Shown here piece after piece: positions 34,072 through 47,780 of a stretch of DNA of 64,000 bases. Each line of letters opens with the position of its first letter. Within the stretch, counting starts at the first letter, position 1. The translations under genes and the position numbers were made by a program. The DNA is from Plantago major. Its lineage: Eukaryota > Streptophyta > Magnoliopsida > Lamiales > Plantaginaceae. The notes beneath the pieces are model-generated. The model was not told the origin of the DNA, ran no database searches, and saw nothing but the letters and a program-made list of their open reading frames with translations. Where the stretch lies: positions 16,244,566 through 16,308,565 of the forward strand of contig CM048839.1 in assembly GCA_026545765.1 (NCBI GenBank), read 5' to 3'.

Positions 34072-36885
34072 ATAGAGTTGTGAGATTTTTCATTTAAAAT
34101 ATAAGAAGTTTAAATTAAAACGTCGTAAAATGTAATACGAAAAGTTGATTCGTACAAACCAGTATAATTTTATTGAATTAGTCGTAATGAAAGTTATTGA
34201 CCTAGCATTTCACGATTCACGAATTGCATGCACCGATAATTAGGAAGTTGGAAATGTTCTACTCAAAAATACTAAGAAAGATAAGAAAGGTTGGAAATGT
34301 CCTGCATGGAAAATATGGAGGAGAAGGATTGACTCGGGTAGACTTGGTTCATTTGAGTTGACCATGGACTAGTCAGCTCAGCTCTCTATAGGTCGAGACG
34401 GACTCTTCCACACCAAAGGTTTACTTTTAATCATGTATTAGGAAATGTCCCGTCGATATTCGACGGAATTAATGAAAATAGAATGCGGTATATTTCATCT
34501 ATTACTCTTTCAATAATTTTACAAAGTTATAAATTAAGTTTATAATGTGGAGGGATTCATGCTTTAACATTTCATACATAATTAGAAAAAAATGAAAGAG
34601 GTATATTATTAGTGAACACAATGCATGCTCTTCAAAAAATGAGATGAACTTATAATTTTTTGTAATACTACTTATAATACATAATATTATTTCATAATTT
34701 GCTGAGCACTTTTTATATACCGCGATGGTTGTCATATTACTTTTTACACCCATAATTTCAAATTAATATTCTGAGTCTTCTTCATCTGCTAACTTTAGGG
34801 AGAACGAAATGTTACTAATTGTGGATGGATAAGGGTGTAGGGTCAAACCCGGCCTGAACCAGTTTAACCCCCCCCCCGGTCGTGTTGAAAACCGATAAAT
34901 ATTTCGCAGGTCCTCACCCCGTGCCTGGCCCTTGCCCGTTAATTTGTTTAGAAAAAAGAATCCGTCTAACCTCAACCAAATTGAAACAAAAAAATGCATG
35001 ACACAATTGATTGAGTCGGGTGACCAACAACCCACCCCGAAAAAAAAAAATTCACCAACCCCCTCCAAAAAAAAAAGATATTATCATTTCACAAACATAA
35101 TTTTTAGCATGTATCGATATATTTTTTTGTGGGTCAACACACACCCACCCCTGAAAAAATATCAATTCACAAACATAATAACATGTTTCAATTTAGGTTG
35201 GATTGACCCGTTTGAAAGTCTAGATGAGGGTGAAGGCATGTAGAGGACCATGTGAGAGATAAATGTACCTGGCTCTTGTTTATTGTCATATTAGAGGAGG
35301 CCGATGTAGGAAACCGTCTCCTACTTAAACTAAGCGGTAACTTTTTGTCATGGATGGGATCATTATCATCTCTATGATAAAAACCTTTTGCCCAATATTG
35401 ATCCTAGATATCAAATTCACCTTCGTAATATGCTTCTTGGATTATACTCTAACCCCTTTGGAACGCTACCCAGACCTATTTGGACCTTTAACTTTTCATG
35501 GAGTTTTCGGGTAGGACCCATCTTTACTAAAAACATCTTATGTAGTAACCCGACTAGTTAGCCTTATGTTCCCGAAGTGCATGAATCGTCCGTGAAAAGA
35601 CTGGCAAAATGAAAAGAAAGGACGAAAAGCTATTAAAAATCTATAGATATCGAGGATCTAGACCCATATCGTACCTGTTTATCACCGATTTAGGACACGA
35701 AACCATATGATTAGCAATTAGAGTAGGGTGTAAGTCCGAGAATGATACAACCTCGACTTCCATTGAGATCGTCAACAATTATAATTTGTTTGAATATAAT
35801 AGATATTTCCTAAAATTTTAGGATGAAGCATATATATACAATTGTTTCGTTCATTATCATGACTTTTGTTGGTTGGCTTAATTTGTAAATAATACTCGCC
35901 TTACCAGCCTATTTCCATCTGGAATGTGCATCATGTCAATTTATTAATTTTGTTTCTTTTTATGTATAGAAATATGTGTGAATAATAACACTGGATGCTA
36001 TTGTACGTTGTTATGAATTATTACGGAATTCGTCAAAATTCGACAAAAGATGGTAGATCCCATCAAACAACTCTTTCTCTGATCTTTTCTTTTACATAAA
36101 GTATTTCGAATTATTCTTATCAAACAAAATAATAAAATTGTAAAAGAATTACATATTTAGAATAGTGATTGTTTGGCTAGCGATTAAAATCGCTTAAACC
36201 TTTAATCATCAACATTACTACCGTTGTTGCTCCATTAAACATGATTATTTGATTTTTTTCATTGTTATCAAATTGAGATGTTATGTAATTTCAAATGAAT
36301 TCCCATACAGCCTAAGCCTTACTAATTAATTACACAATACTTTAAACATATTGCAAAATGGTGTCAATACAATTTAAGCTCCTTAAATAAATACTTCATA
36401 AAGGAATAAACTTGTTATAGTAAAAAAAAAAAAAATTCATGGTCCCAACTTGGGACCAGTTATGAAGAAAAATAAACTTTGCATTTTAATATTCATAACT
36501 TTTTCAAGACCCACCTGGAGTAATTATACTCCACTATATTAAAGGGTGATAATATTCAATAAAAATGATTATATGCTTGTTTTTCATTAAAAAAAAATTA
36601 AGATGCAAAATAGTTATTTAAAGTGTTATGTGGTGAGTTAAAATTGAGTTGTAATAACATCTTTTAGCTTTCATGTGTTTATTAGTTGATCTTTATGTCT
36701 TCTTCTTGTTTAATTCAAAACATCTCTAACTTGTCAAATTCGAAGCTTATTGTCAAGTTCTCCCCTCCGCTTCTTGTATAATTGATGAAACGATTTCGTC
36801 TTCATTTAAAACAATTGATTACTCCACTGGATGACTAAGAAAGACATCGTTATTGTTATAGTGAAATATTTAAGTATGTTAAGAG
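34072..36885. other. Intergenic, no gene seen
   Basis: AT-rich sequence. A C-run near 34869-34878 sits in a short segment of ccggcc/cccgt-type repeats (about 34840-34940). The stretch 35225-35780 is less AT-rich, but I found no exon or element ends in it. Confidence 0.5.
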
Positions 36886-37112
36886 TAATTTTTGCGAGAG
36901 ACGTCTTTCAGAGTGACCGAATCAAACATCACATATTTTGTCACAAAGATCGCATATTTAGCTACGAACATCATATGTTGAAAATGCATGTATTTTAAGT
37001 ATAATGGATGTTTATTATACACACGATGTTTGAAATATATGATGTTTGTACGCAAATATATAATGTTGAATTGGTCAATTATATTCAACATGCGGTCTCT
37101 CACAAAAGTTTA
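36886..37112. mobile_element. Small TIR element with GAGAGAC termini
   Basis: Left tttttgcgagagac and, inverted, right cttttgtgagagacc. About 225 bp, with repeated cat-atgtt/tgatgtt motifs inside. TSD unclear. Confidence 0.4.
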
Positions 37113-38403
37113 TAATATGTAAATACTATCTTACTTACAATTTCAATTTATGGGTAAATTTATCAAATTGAGATAGTATTACCATAATAATACTTATTGA
37201 CTAACCCATACAATTGCAACATAATCACATACCATTGCGATGACATATATACTTGTATTTCTTAATTACAACTAATGTAATGTGATTTTACAAAAATATA
37301 AATTGCTATCGTTTACTAAAAATTGCAACAAAATCCTGAAACATATCAAATCCTTAAAGAATTACAACAATACGTGCACACTTACCACTTTACGTAATCT
37401 TAACAATTTCCCTAAAACCTTACACTTCTTTATGTAAAATATTACTTTATACAATTTTTTTTTTGTTTTGTTTTACTTTGGTGATTTTTTTTAAAGTTTT
37501 ACATGTATAAAGTTAAAATTGGGATGTCTTACGTGAAAATGTTCGCGTGTTTGGTTATCGACTCAAGTTGAGTTTTGTCAAAATTTCAGATTTGTATCTC
37601 CACTCTACACTATGCATATTACATGGCTTAATCACAAGCTTAGAAATTGTATTCAATTAATAGATTTATAGATAATCTTAAAAACTCTTACACACATCAC
37701 TTAAGTCTTACGCACCCTAACAACCCTATAAAGCCTACAAAATTTTAACTCTATCACGAACACAAAATCTTAAAATTCAATTACTATTCACAGTTAGTTT
37801 TAACTTTATTAAAATCCGATCAATTTAAATCGCATGTCAAACAATCACTGAGTGTAAATAAATTGAGATGTATATATTTTTTATGTAATTATACTACGCG
37901 CGTTGATATAGGTGTTAAATATACTCTCAATCACATTTTTCAAGTTTAAGAGAAAGAATGGCCAAAAATATAGAAAGGCCAATAATTTGTTTCCTAATTT
38001 ATACTGTCACTTGAATTATTTTGAGTGAACTTCCGAATCTATACACCTTACACATACCATAATAAATCATCCATTAAGATCACCTCAGCAGTAAAAAAAA
38101 AATATATGGACCAATCAAAATGAAGGGAATGGATAACCGTGAAAAAAAAAACTGACCAATGAGAGAACATAAAATTGCCACACAATTGAATGAGTTGGAT
38201 GGCCTAGAAATGCTCTAAATCTTTTTTGACTGATTAATCTTTTCTTAGTTAAACCTTTAATATTTTTTGATATAACTATAATGTTTGTCTGTCTCTTTTA
38301 GTCTCTCTATAAGACCGTCTCTCAGGAGACTTACTTTATTTTAAATAGTAGTAGTAGTAGAAAATATACGTCAAAATATTTAGAATATTTTATTATTAAT
38401 ATG
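37113..38403. other. Intergenic, no gene seen
   Basis: AT-rich. A lone agaccgtctctcaggagac near 38311 resembles the ends of a common plant MITE, but no partner was found. Confidence 0.5.
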
Positions 38404-38411
38404 CTCGGAAG

Positions 38412-38700
38412 CAGGGTCGGCCCTAAACCCATGCGGGATGTTTACCCGCACAAGGCCCCGGATTTTAAAGGGCCCAATTTCAGTATCATAGTAGTGATAG
38501 GGTGTTAAAAATAGAATAAAAGTATGATATAAAAAGTTAATATATGACTTTGTTTCAAATAACACTTCCAATTAATGTTACATTTTTAAAGTGATATATT
38601 ATGTATACTATTTTATTAGTAAATTAATTTTAAATTTTATATATGAATCTTTCATTATTTGTAATATTGCATGGGCCTCAAAAATTTTGAACCAGGCCTG
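38412..38700. mobile_element. hAT MITE with perfect 8-bp TSD
   Basis: 289 bp. Flanked by ctcggaag on both sides (38404-38411 and 38701-38708). Ends cagggtcggccctaaa and, inverted, caggcctggttcaaaa. Size, TIR start CAGG and TSD length all fit a hAT-derived MITE. Confidence 0.88.
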
Positions 38701-38708
38701 CTCGGAAG

Positions 38709-40853
38709 GTTCTGAACTTTACTTTTTGTGTTTTTCTTAAACATAATGGTATATTAATCCACGACAATAATAATTCTACATTCTAGTGCAGTAACGAGTC
38801 TTATTATTTTGTTGGGAGGTAAAGGATTCTTTTCTTCATGAACCAAATAAGGCACTTTATTGTAGAATGGATTATCTCGCAGACAATTGTATGTGTATTA
38901 TTAAGAGATTTTAATTTCCTTAATTGATGCATTTAGTTGTAAATTGAACATCATTTTAGATTTATTCCAAATATAAAAGAGTTCATGGTTGACAACATGA
39001 TTGCACTACATTTATGCGAGCGTTTTAGAACTGATTTTTGTAATTATTTAAATTAATTTTCGGACATGTCATACTGGATAAGGTAGATAACCATTCAGAA
39101 TCTCCCAAATCATCACACGAGGAAAAAAAATTGACCAATCAGAATCAAGAATTTTGCAAGGTCAGCATATTACATGGCTTCACCACAAGGTTTGAAAATG
39201 TCATTCTTTTTCATATAGATATAGATTGACTACCTACCTCGAAACTTATACATGTTCGTATTCCAATTGAGTTGATTCTAACTCCAATTGAATTTGATGA
39301 AAAAAATTTTAGCCCTCGATTATATACTCAATTCCAATTTAGTTACTATTGAAATACACATTTCCACCTTACACATTTTTACAAAACCTATTCAAATACC
39401 TTATAAAACATATAAATATTAACAATTTAACACCAAACACAAAACTCAACTCCAATTTAGTTACTATTCATCAATTCCCAACTCAATTCAAATTTAGTTT
39501 TAAATATGGAACCAAACACTCACATAGTAGTATGTTTGTTATTCTTAACCATTTGAAATAACTTATTACATTACCATTACTAAGAAGAAAAGTTACTTCA
39601 CGCTCATCATAAACAATCTTAATTTCACACACAAATTACAGTTTTTTTACGATACACTTTTTTTATATTTATCTTAACTTTTCACCTAAACTACAAACCA
39701 ACCTAAGATCAACTCCAAATAGGTTGATTGGAGTTGGAGTCTGGTCAGGCATCTCCTCCAACGGCGTCGGATGGTATCCATGCATATCATCCTCTTTTAT
39801 TATTACTTTTGTTTGTTTTTTACTTTTCTTGTTTTATTGGATTATTAATGGGGGGGGGGGGGGGGGGCAAATTGATGGATTGGTCGATTGATGGTCATGG
39901 GTGCCTTTAATCAATTTTGGGGAGGTTGAAATGTTCAACCATGGAACTCTAAATCTTGATTCGTGGCTTTAGTCAATTGTTCGATGTTTCTTGGATTGGA
40001 TTTGATTTGTTTCAAAGCGTGTTTCAAACTTGACTGAGTTTGGAGGGTTTTGGAAATCGATTTGATATTCCAGGGACTGGATTGAATGTTATGGAAACTT
40101 GAAACGGAGAATTTGACGTACTTGATATAGCAGAATTTGGAAAGTTATGGGGACTGAATTGACATGTTGTTTAGCAAACTATTAAAATCATGAAAACCAG
40201 GTTAGAACATAAATTTTTAAATATTGTTTACCACGTTTTGGTGATTTTAATCGCTTGCCAAACAAGAAATTCTGAGATAGTTTTTTATGAACTGGAAAGG
40301 TATGGGGACCATATGTGTAAATTGGAAATTGTTGGACAATAATGTATGGGCCGGGCCCAAATAGATGTGTCAATTTTTTGCTTTTCTTTTTAGTTCGTTT
40401 GTTTTTATTTGATGTCAGGATAATCTATTAATGACATTTTATTTAAAATGAAGTATGAAGGTTTAAAATAAATGAGAAAATAATAGTGTAGTTTAAAAAG
40501 AATGAGATGAGACAGAATAAATTTAGATTGGATGAAATTGGAGGGTTGGATATGAAGAGTTTCTTTGGGCTGGATGTGATTGGAATTTGGAATGCTAAAG
40601 TGAAAAAGACAGTGAAGAGCTGAAGGGTTAAGGATGGTTCAGTACATGGAGTTCTTGGGGACTAGTATTACAAATTTCTATTGTCAGCGCAGTAAATCAA
40701 TGGCCACAACTCACAGACACAATATCTCTTGGGATTATCAGGAGATTGTATTGCATTCATTCAAGCACTAACGCATCTACTCCGTGCCCCTCATCAAACC
40801 GGTGCAAATCATTGATAAAATTAAGCTGGAATTCTTTCTTGGGCTTTTTTAAT
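38709..40853. other. Intergenic, no gene seen
   Basis: AT-rich, with an 18-base G run at 39850-39867. A leader-like stretch at 39728-39790 leads into no usable ORF. Nothing else is supported. Confidence 0.5.
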
Positions 40854-41763
40854 TTCAGATCGTCTTCATACCGACCTGAACACAGGTCTTCGTTAGATGA
40901 CCGTCAGATACGATCTTATAAATTATATTAAATTAATTATATTTTAATAGTAAAATATGAATGTACAGATATACCCTTATTCAAATTTAAACATAAGAAG
41001 AGTTTGAATTAATGCTTCTTCTCATCATCTACAGTCAGAAACTCTGAGTTCGCCATCGTCATTTTCAAATTGTCTTCAACACAGTTGACATTTCAAAACA
41101 ATGCAATAACTTAATTAATTAGGTAGTTATTAGTAGTTAATTAAACGAAGAGGAAGGAATGCCTTATTCCTAAAGATGTTTACTTCCTAAATTCAAATGG
41201 AAGTGCCTTGAAATCTTGCAAACTGTTGGGATTTGAACGCTTGTCCATCAGTCCCATCTACTAATTCTTCCCGAATCAAGATTTAAACAGATAGATTTCC
41301 TTGGATTTGATAGGTAGTCCTCCAACTCGTAAGAAAGTTGGAGAAATTTGGTCTTATATGCACGAAGTGGGAATCTGTTCTGAGGTCCGTCGTTTCTGAT
41401 AGTGAATTAGGGTTCTTCAAATATCTGATCTTAAACCTTTTAATTTAAAATGTTATTTAACGTTTTGTTAATGGTAGGTATTAATTATCTATTTTTTCTG
41501 TTATTAATTTATGTTATATATGTGATTTTATAAACTTAAAATTATTATATATTATTTAAAAGAATTATATTATAAGGGTATTATAGTCAACTCATATCTT
41601 TTTAGGATTTTTAATTATTAAAAAATTAATTTATAATATGTCGTACTTGAGATTATAGATAAAATGATTTCGAATCAAAATCAATGGATCAGATTGAATT
41701 AAGTGCCACATGGCGAATATTTAACTGATACCTATATTCAGGTCGGTACGAAGCCGACCTGAA
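40854..41763. mobile_element. TIR element with self-palindromic ends
   Basis: The left ttcagatcgtcttcatacc and, inverted, the right ttcaggtcggcttcgtacc match over about 33 bp. The right end is itself palindromic (ttcaggtcgg ... ccgacctgaa). The interior is AT-rich and noncoding. The superfamily is unclear, perhaps Mutator-like or fold-back. Confidence 0.5.
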
Positions 41764-43257
41764 AATAGAATAGTCCTTCTTTCTTTTATGATTTTATTTG
41801 TTTCACTCATCTTTTACGTTATGGAAATTAAAAACTCAATATCTTTACAAAATTTATGAGCTCAATATGTTTTTTATTCGCACTCCATTTAAATTATACT
41901 CAAATTTACATTTTATCAACACATTACCAACTTTAATTAAATATTTATTATTTATCATTGGATAATATTCAATCTTTCGAATTAACTTTTTCTGATTACA
42001 AAAATAAAATAAAAAAGGGAATTGTATAATGGGACATGGGATGAAGGAAGTAGTATCCAACTCTTAGGATTATGTTTAATATGTACTTATCATATTTCAC
42101 TCCAGGGAACCTTGAAATATTGTGTCACTGTTATGAATGATATATTTTTTTTGGGAAATAGCCATAAGTTATACTTATATAAGAAATAATGAATATCATC
42201 TTTTTTTTTTTTTCAAATCCAAATGTAGAATATATTACATAAGAGTGAATTCGAGGTACCACTCGAGCTAAAAATACAAAGAAAACAAGTGCCATCAACG
42301 CCGAACATGAAAGTTTTAATTGGACTATTAATGATAATACAAGAAATCGAAGGAAGTGGCGTCCTGCATCCCACGTTGAGAAGCTGGAGCCATTACAACA
42401 CCTCCATTGGCTCCATCTCATCCGAAGGAGTTGAAATCCCTTCCACTGGACAATCATCTCCTCCACCGCAACTGAAGCTTTTCCATATAATTTTTGCCGA
42501 TCCCTAATTAGACAACCATATCATATGCATATCATTTTTCATGAGGCAAAGTCGTTAAGTTGTTAAACATTATTGTTTTATGATGGTATAATGTATATGT
42601 GACATCTAATTATTGCCTACTATATCCTTTAAACATTTTGAAAGATGAAAAATGTAACTTTAAATTCTCAAACATAAGCCGACTTTCTTTTTTTCTTTTT
42701 TTAGAGTTTTCAGAGAGAAAAGAGTCTACGAATTAGAGAGCAAAATAATAAACCAAAGGAAAAGGATGAGAGTCTTACGACTCGAGAGTACAAGTTAGTA
42801 GTAATTACCTCCTATTCCACATAATTGCAACGCAAAATTAAGAGTTGGAGCTGTAATTTTCTGCAGACGTTTCATTTCAAGACATGTTAGAAAGAATTGC
42901 TACCTTCTCAAGTTTGTATGAATAAGTGACTTGTTGAGTGATAAAGGTAATATATAAAGAGAAAGAAAGCAAGAATAATAACAAGCTTAGTAGTACATAG
43001 TACTCTCTCTGTTCCATCCATGTGCCAAATCATATCACATTTTGTTGGAAAAAGTTTATACTTTATAGGATGCAAACAAAATATATGGTAAATAGTGCAA
43101 GTCGGGCAAATGCACTGTCCTAAAGGATTATTCACCTACTATTCGAATATTCTCCCAGGATTAAATGCATCATTCAGTTTTAACCGGAACAAGGAATCAA
43201 TAAAAAAGTAATAGTCCGAGAATTTATATATATATATTTTTAAAAAAAATAAAAGTG
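41764..43257. other. Intergenic, with a possible LINE 3' end on the minus strand (42190-42510)
   Basis: A poly-T tract at about 42200-42213 precedes, on the minus strand, a more balanced sequence that reads like a LINE tail ending in poly-A. An open frame of about 110 residues lies there but matches nothing I know. The remainder is AT-rich, with a short TA repeat near 43226-43238. Confidence 0.35.
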
Positions 43258-43262
43258 GAGTC

Positions 43263-44192
43263 TGTATTGGCTAAAATTCGCTCTTGTCAACAAGACTGGC
43301 AATTTGGCCCATGAAGGCTATGGCCCAGTCCATAGTCCATTAACGAGTCCATCTTGGCTTCATAAGCGAATTAGGTTCCAACAGGTCACCGGGAGAAGCC
43401 ACCAAGTTGAGTCGTCATCCAACCAAGTAGTCTACATGCTACCTGACTGACTTGACCTATCCAACCTCCCAGCCGGTTGGCAAGCTAGCCAACTCACCTC
43501 GCAAGTCTGACCCCAACATTTAGCTGACAGACCATGGCAGCCAGCTTTTGGCTGGCAGACCATGTGAGTCAACACTCGACTAACAAACTAACTAACTCAT
43601 AATTGCTTGACCGACTCAGTCAAGTCCAACCCACTTAGCCAGGTCTAATAGCCTCATCCGAGATTCGCGGACAGACCCCATCGATAAACGAACTATATAG
43701 AGAAGGATGGAGAAACGTGGAAGGCAACGCATTCTAACGGCAACAAACCCTAGCAATCAACCTCTGACGCCTCCATCTCTCTCAAGCTCTCTGATCAACA
43801 TCAGCCGTCACCTGTCATCATCCACCATCGCTCATCACCATCCATCATCAACCTTCAACCTTCCGCCATCATCCATCTCTGTCAGACAACTGCTAGCTAG
43901 CTCCTTCCCATAAGGTCAGCTAGCCCACTGCCGGTGTTCGTCCGCCACGTAGCCGAACCGACTCAACCAACAGGATAATTCGACGCTATCCACCATCTCT
44001 CCCTCTCTATCTCTTTCATTTGATTACTCCTTCCATCAGTCATCTAACTTGAGCGTCGGAGTCCCTTCGGTCGGCACCACACCGGTGTCACCTCGGAATC
44101 TCACGTCTCTGTTTGCTATTGTTGCCTTGCAGGTTGTCGGTGCCCCCAAATCTCTTACCCTAATTTTGATTGTAGATTTATGAGCATCTACA
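43263..44192 (+). repeat. 5' LTR of the Gypsy element
   Basis: Starts TGTATTGGC and ends GCATCTACA. It differs from the 3' copy by few substitutions and lacks about 48 bp present there. Confidence 0.94.
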
Positions 44193-44311
44193 ATTTGGCG
44201 CCCACCGTGGGGCCCCGGTTATCAAGAAAGGTAATCCAGTAGCGACCGCGACACGCTAAGAAATCCATCATGACGCACTCAGACGAATACGTTCTGGAAT
44301 AGGTAGAGGAG

Positions 44312-45792
44312 GTGGACGTCGTCACTCAGATCAAAACCTTGGCGGCCCAGATGCAAGAGAATGCCAAGAAGATCAAGCTCCTTGAGGACGAGAACCGCGC
44401 TGTCTGCCAGGAGAACTCGCTCTTGAAGGAAAGGGTTGAGTCTGTCGTCCACCAGGAGGCTCCAACATTGGACGCGGCCTCGTCTCGCCGATTGACTCAT
44501 GGCACTGGGGTGGAGAACCCGCCACGCAACACGATTGAGGTTTGCCAGCTAACCTTTGAAGAGACGGAAGGGGTGATTCCCGTAACTCCAGTCTCTCAAG
44601 TGGTAAGCGCTCTGCCAAGGCCATCCCTTGAGATCACTCAAGGTACCACCAGCAGAAGGGTTTCGTTCGAAGGTGCTAAACCAAGGATGAACGATGAATC
44701 ACCACAACAACGCAACCAAAGCGCAAGTCAGGTAGATCACTTGCTAACCCTCTCTGCAGGTCACGGAAGTAGCAACGAGGAGCTAGCCTCCAAATTGGTG
44801 AGCTTGGAAGGGATGATCCAAAGGATCCTTGGAGTACCAGCACCGATCAAGAAGAGCTTACCCAACAGCTTTGCTGACTCTCCCTTCGCCGATGCTATAG
44901 CCTTGGTGGAGATGCCAACCAAGTTCACCTTCCCAAGCATGAAGTTCTATGATGGAACGACGGACCCGGACGACCATGTCTCACAATACAAGCAGAGGAT
45001 GTTCACCATAGCCATCCCTAGGGATCTCCGTGAGGCATGCATGTGCAAAGGGTTTAGATCCAGTCTGATCGGACCAGCCCTACAATGGTATACCAACTTA
45101 CCCAACAATTTCATTTCTTCTTTGCCCAATTAGTCGACTGCTTTGTGGAACAATTCGCAAGCAGTCGCAAGCTTTTGAAACTGTCGGACGACTTGTATAG
45201 CGTCCAGCAAAGACCTAACGAATCTCTCAGGGAGTACGTTGCAAGATTCAGCAAGGAGAAGGTGTCAATCCCCAATTGCAACAAGGACACTGCTGTCAAC
45301 GCCTTCCGCAAAGGGTTGCCACCCAACTCGGGGTTGTACAAAGAGCTGACCATGTACCCCTGCCGAACAATGGAAGACGTGCTCGCCAAAGCATGGGCTC
45401 AGATCAAATGGGAAGAGGATGATGCCAACAGACCTTACATGTCAAGCCAAAGTGTTCGTAGGGAGCCCAAGCCTAACAGACGAGTTGAACGAAAGGTTCC
45501 ATACTATCGAGCTAGGCCATACCCAACTGAGAGAAGACATGGACCTATTGTGAATCCACCTCGCCCTCCAGTCCAACAAAGGAGGACAGAAACCCGAGCA
45601 CCACTTCCGAACTGTTCCCTCAGCATTGAACCAGAGGAGTGTGTAGTAGTCATGAAGAGCATGGGCGACAGAGTCAGGTGGCCAGGAAAACTTAGAACAC
45701 CTCCAGATCATAGAAACTCCAACAAGTGGTGTGGTTCCACGGAGACCACGGACATACAACCGCAGAGTGCATCTCACTGCGATTGGAGGTAG
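44312..45792 (+). mobile_element. gag region of the Gypsy element
   Basis: A coiled-coil start (TLAAQMQENAKKIKLLEDEN) leads to the retrotransposon gag domain. That domain shows MKFYDGTTDPDDHVSQYK, ALQWYTNLP and LREYVARFSKE. A basic tail follows. Standard plant Gypsy gag. Confidence 0.85.
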
Positions 45793-45925
45793 CTGAGCTT
45801 CTGAAGAGAGGACACTTGACGGAGTTCCTCTCTGACAAAGGTAAAAAGACCCTCGCCAATCGGCAGGGCACTGATCTTCCTGAGCCCCCTCAGACCAACA
45901 AGGTAATCAACGTGATCTCTGGGGG

Positions 45926-47040
45926 GTGAGATCGTGGTGTCTCATACTCTGCAAAGCGCCACAAAGAGTAAGGTTCGAGCTCGATGCTCGCAGAGCATCA
46001 GACACCTCTTCGTCTGACTTGACTATTAACTTCTCAGACCAAGAGTCTAAGCAACTAATTAGTCCTCATGACGACGCTTTAGTAATTTCCATTCTTATTG
46101 CCAATTGTCTTACGAAGAGAGTTCTCATTGATAATGGGAGCTCTGCTAACATCATTTTTCTAGATGCTCTCACAGAAATGGGAATAAATGAGACCGCCAG
46201 CCTGACGACTCTATATGGTTTCCGGAGAAAGAAAGTACGATGGGAGTGTTTCCTATCTCTTCACGCGTCAACCTACCGACGAAGTTCCTGATTGTAGACA
46301 GTCCGTCAAGCTACAATGCCATCCTTGGTAGGCCATGGATTCATGAGATGAAAGCAGTACCGTCAACCTACCACCAGGTGATTCGCTTCCCTACCAAGTG
46401 GGGGGTGAAGGAGATTTTTGGCCAGCAACGGGATGCGAGGACATGTTATATGGAAGCCTTGAAGCCAAAGGCAGTCGAGTTATAGCAATTACAGCAACTC
46501 AACCCCCCAATTGACCCAGACCAGCTAGGGATGGAAGAGCTCGATGAAGTTCAGATTCACCCAGACCATCCAGATAACAAAGTTCAGATTGGGGCAAGGT
46601 TGAGACCAGAGCTACGAGAGCAACTGATCACATTTCTCAAAGTTCACCATGACTGCTTTGCTTGGTCACATGCAGACATGACAGGAGTTGACCCAGAGGT
46701 AATCACCCACAGACTTGAGGTCGACCCAGACTACCCACCAGTCAGACAGAAACGGAGGAAGTTCGCTCCAGAGCGGAACAAAGTTATCAATGAAGAAGTC
46801 CAGAAGTTACTTGATATCGGATCAGTCCGCGAAGTACACTACCCAGACTGGTTAGCCAACGTTATGGTAGTGAAGAAGAAGAATGGCAAGTGGTGAGTGT
46901 GCATCGACTTCACCGACCTCAACAAAGCATGCCCGAAGGATTCCTTTCCACTCCCCCACATAGACATGCTAGTGGATGCCACCGCAGGACATGAGCTGTT
47001 AAGCTTCATGGACGCATTCTCAGGATACAACCAGCAAGGA
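45926..47040 (+). mobile_element. Protease and reverse transcriptase region of the Gypsy element
   Basis: The protease shows VLIDNGSSANIIFL and YNAILGRPWIHEM. The RT N-terminal region shows CFAWSHADMTGVDP, VRQKRRKFAPERN, NVMVVKKKNGKW, DLNKACPKDSFPLP and DAFSGYNQ. These are typical Gypsy pol phrases. The element is a broken fossil. Confidence 0.85.
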
Positions 47041-47273
47041 AGTTACGCCCTTACTTCCAATGCCACCCGATCGTAGTTCTCACCAGTTTTCCACTTCGCA
47101 ACGTCTTACACAAGCCAGAGGTTTCTGGAAGGCTTTCAAAGTGGGCAGTCGAACTCAGTGAGTTCGACATCTCCTTTCAGCCCCGCACGGCCATCAAGTC
47201 CCAGGCGCTCGCAGACTTCATAGCTGATTTCACCCCAACCGAATTAGGTCAAGCAGAAAAGGAGTTATTTTGT

Positions 47274-47780
47274 TTGGAGGAAAAGAACAACGTGCAGTGG
47301 AAGCTCTCAGTCGACGGCTCCAGTAATACCAAGGGAAGTGGACTTGGCATAGTCCTTACCTCGCCAGACGGAGACATAATCCAAAGAGCCATTCGATGTG
47401 GATTCAAAGCAACCAACAACGAGTCTGAGTATGAGGCGCTTATAGCTGGCCTCAACTTAGCTCAGGACATGGGCATAAAAATCATTCAGGTACAATCGGA
47501 CTCAGAGTTAGTAGTTAACCAAATGCAGGGCTCTTACCAAACCAGAGACACCAAGATGGCTGCCTATCTCCAGCTAGTCAAAGAGTTGCAGTCCTCCTTC
47601 GAGGAGTTCTCTATTTCACAGGTACCAATGACGGACAACAACCACGCAGACGCCCTTGCCAACTTGGGAGTGGCCATCCAAACCACAGCACCAATGACTA
47701 TTCCTGTAGTGTATGTACAATGGCCTGCAACATGGAAGGTGGAGAGCTTCAAGAAGTCAAAAGCGAGGCAAGGAGGGTAA
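47274..47780 (+). mobile_element. RNase H region of the Gypsy element
   Basis: Shows KLSVDGSSNTKGSGLGIVLT, NNESEYEALIAGL, VQSDSELVVNQMQGSYQ and NNHADALANLG, which carry the acidic residues expected of an RNase H fold. Confidence 0.88.

Noticed and set aside
34763-35068. 101-codon minus-strand frame rich in Phe and Gly
   Set aside because: It runs through low-complexity A and C runs and matches no family I know.
42131-42507. Overlapping frames on both strands near a poly-T tract
   Set aside because: No known domain; more likely a decayed LINE tail than a gene.
43707-43913. 68-codon frame repeated at 56036-56242
   Set aside because: Both lie in the two LTRs of the Gypsy element; the duplication reflects the LTRs, not a gene family.
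44279-44624. Minus-strand frames opposite the Gypsy gag
   Set aside because: Shadow frames of the gag coding strand.
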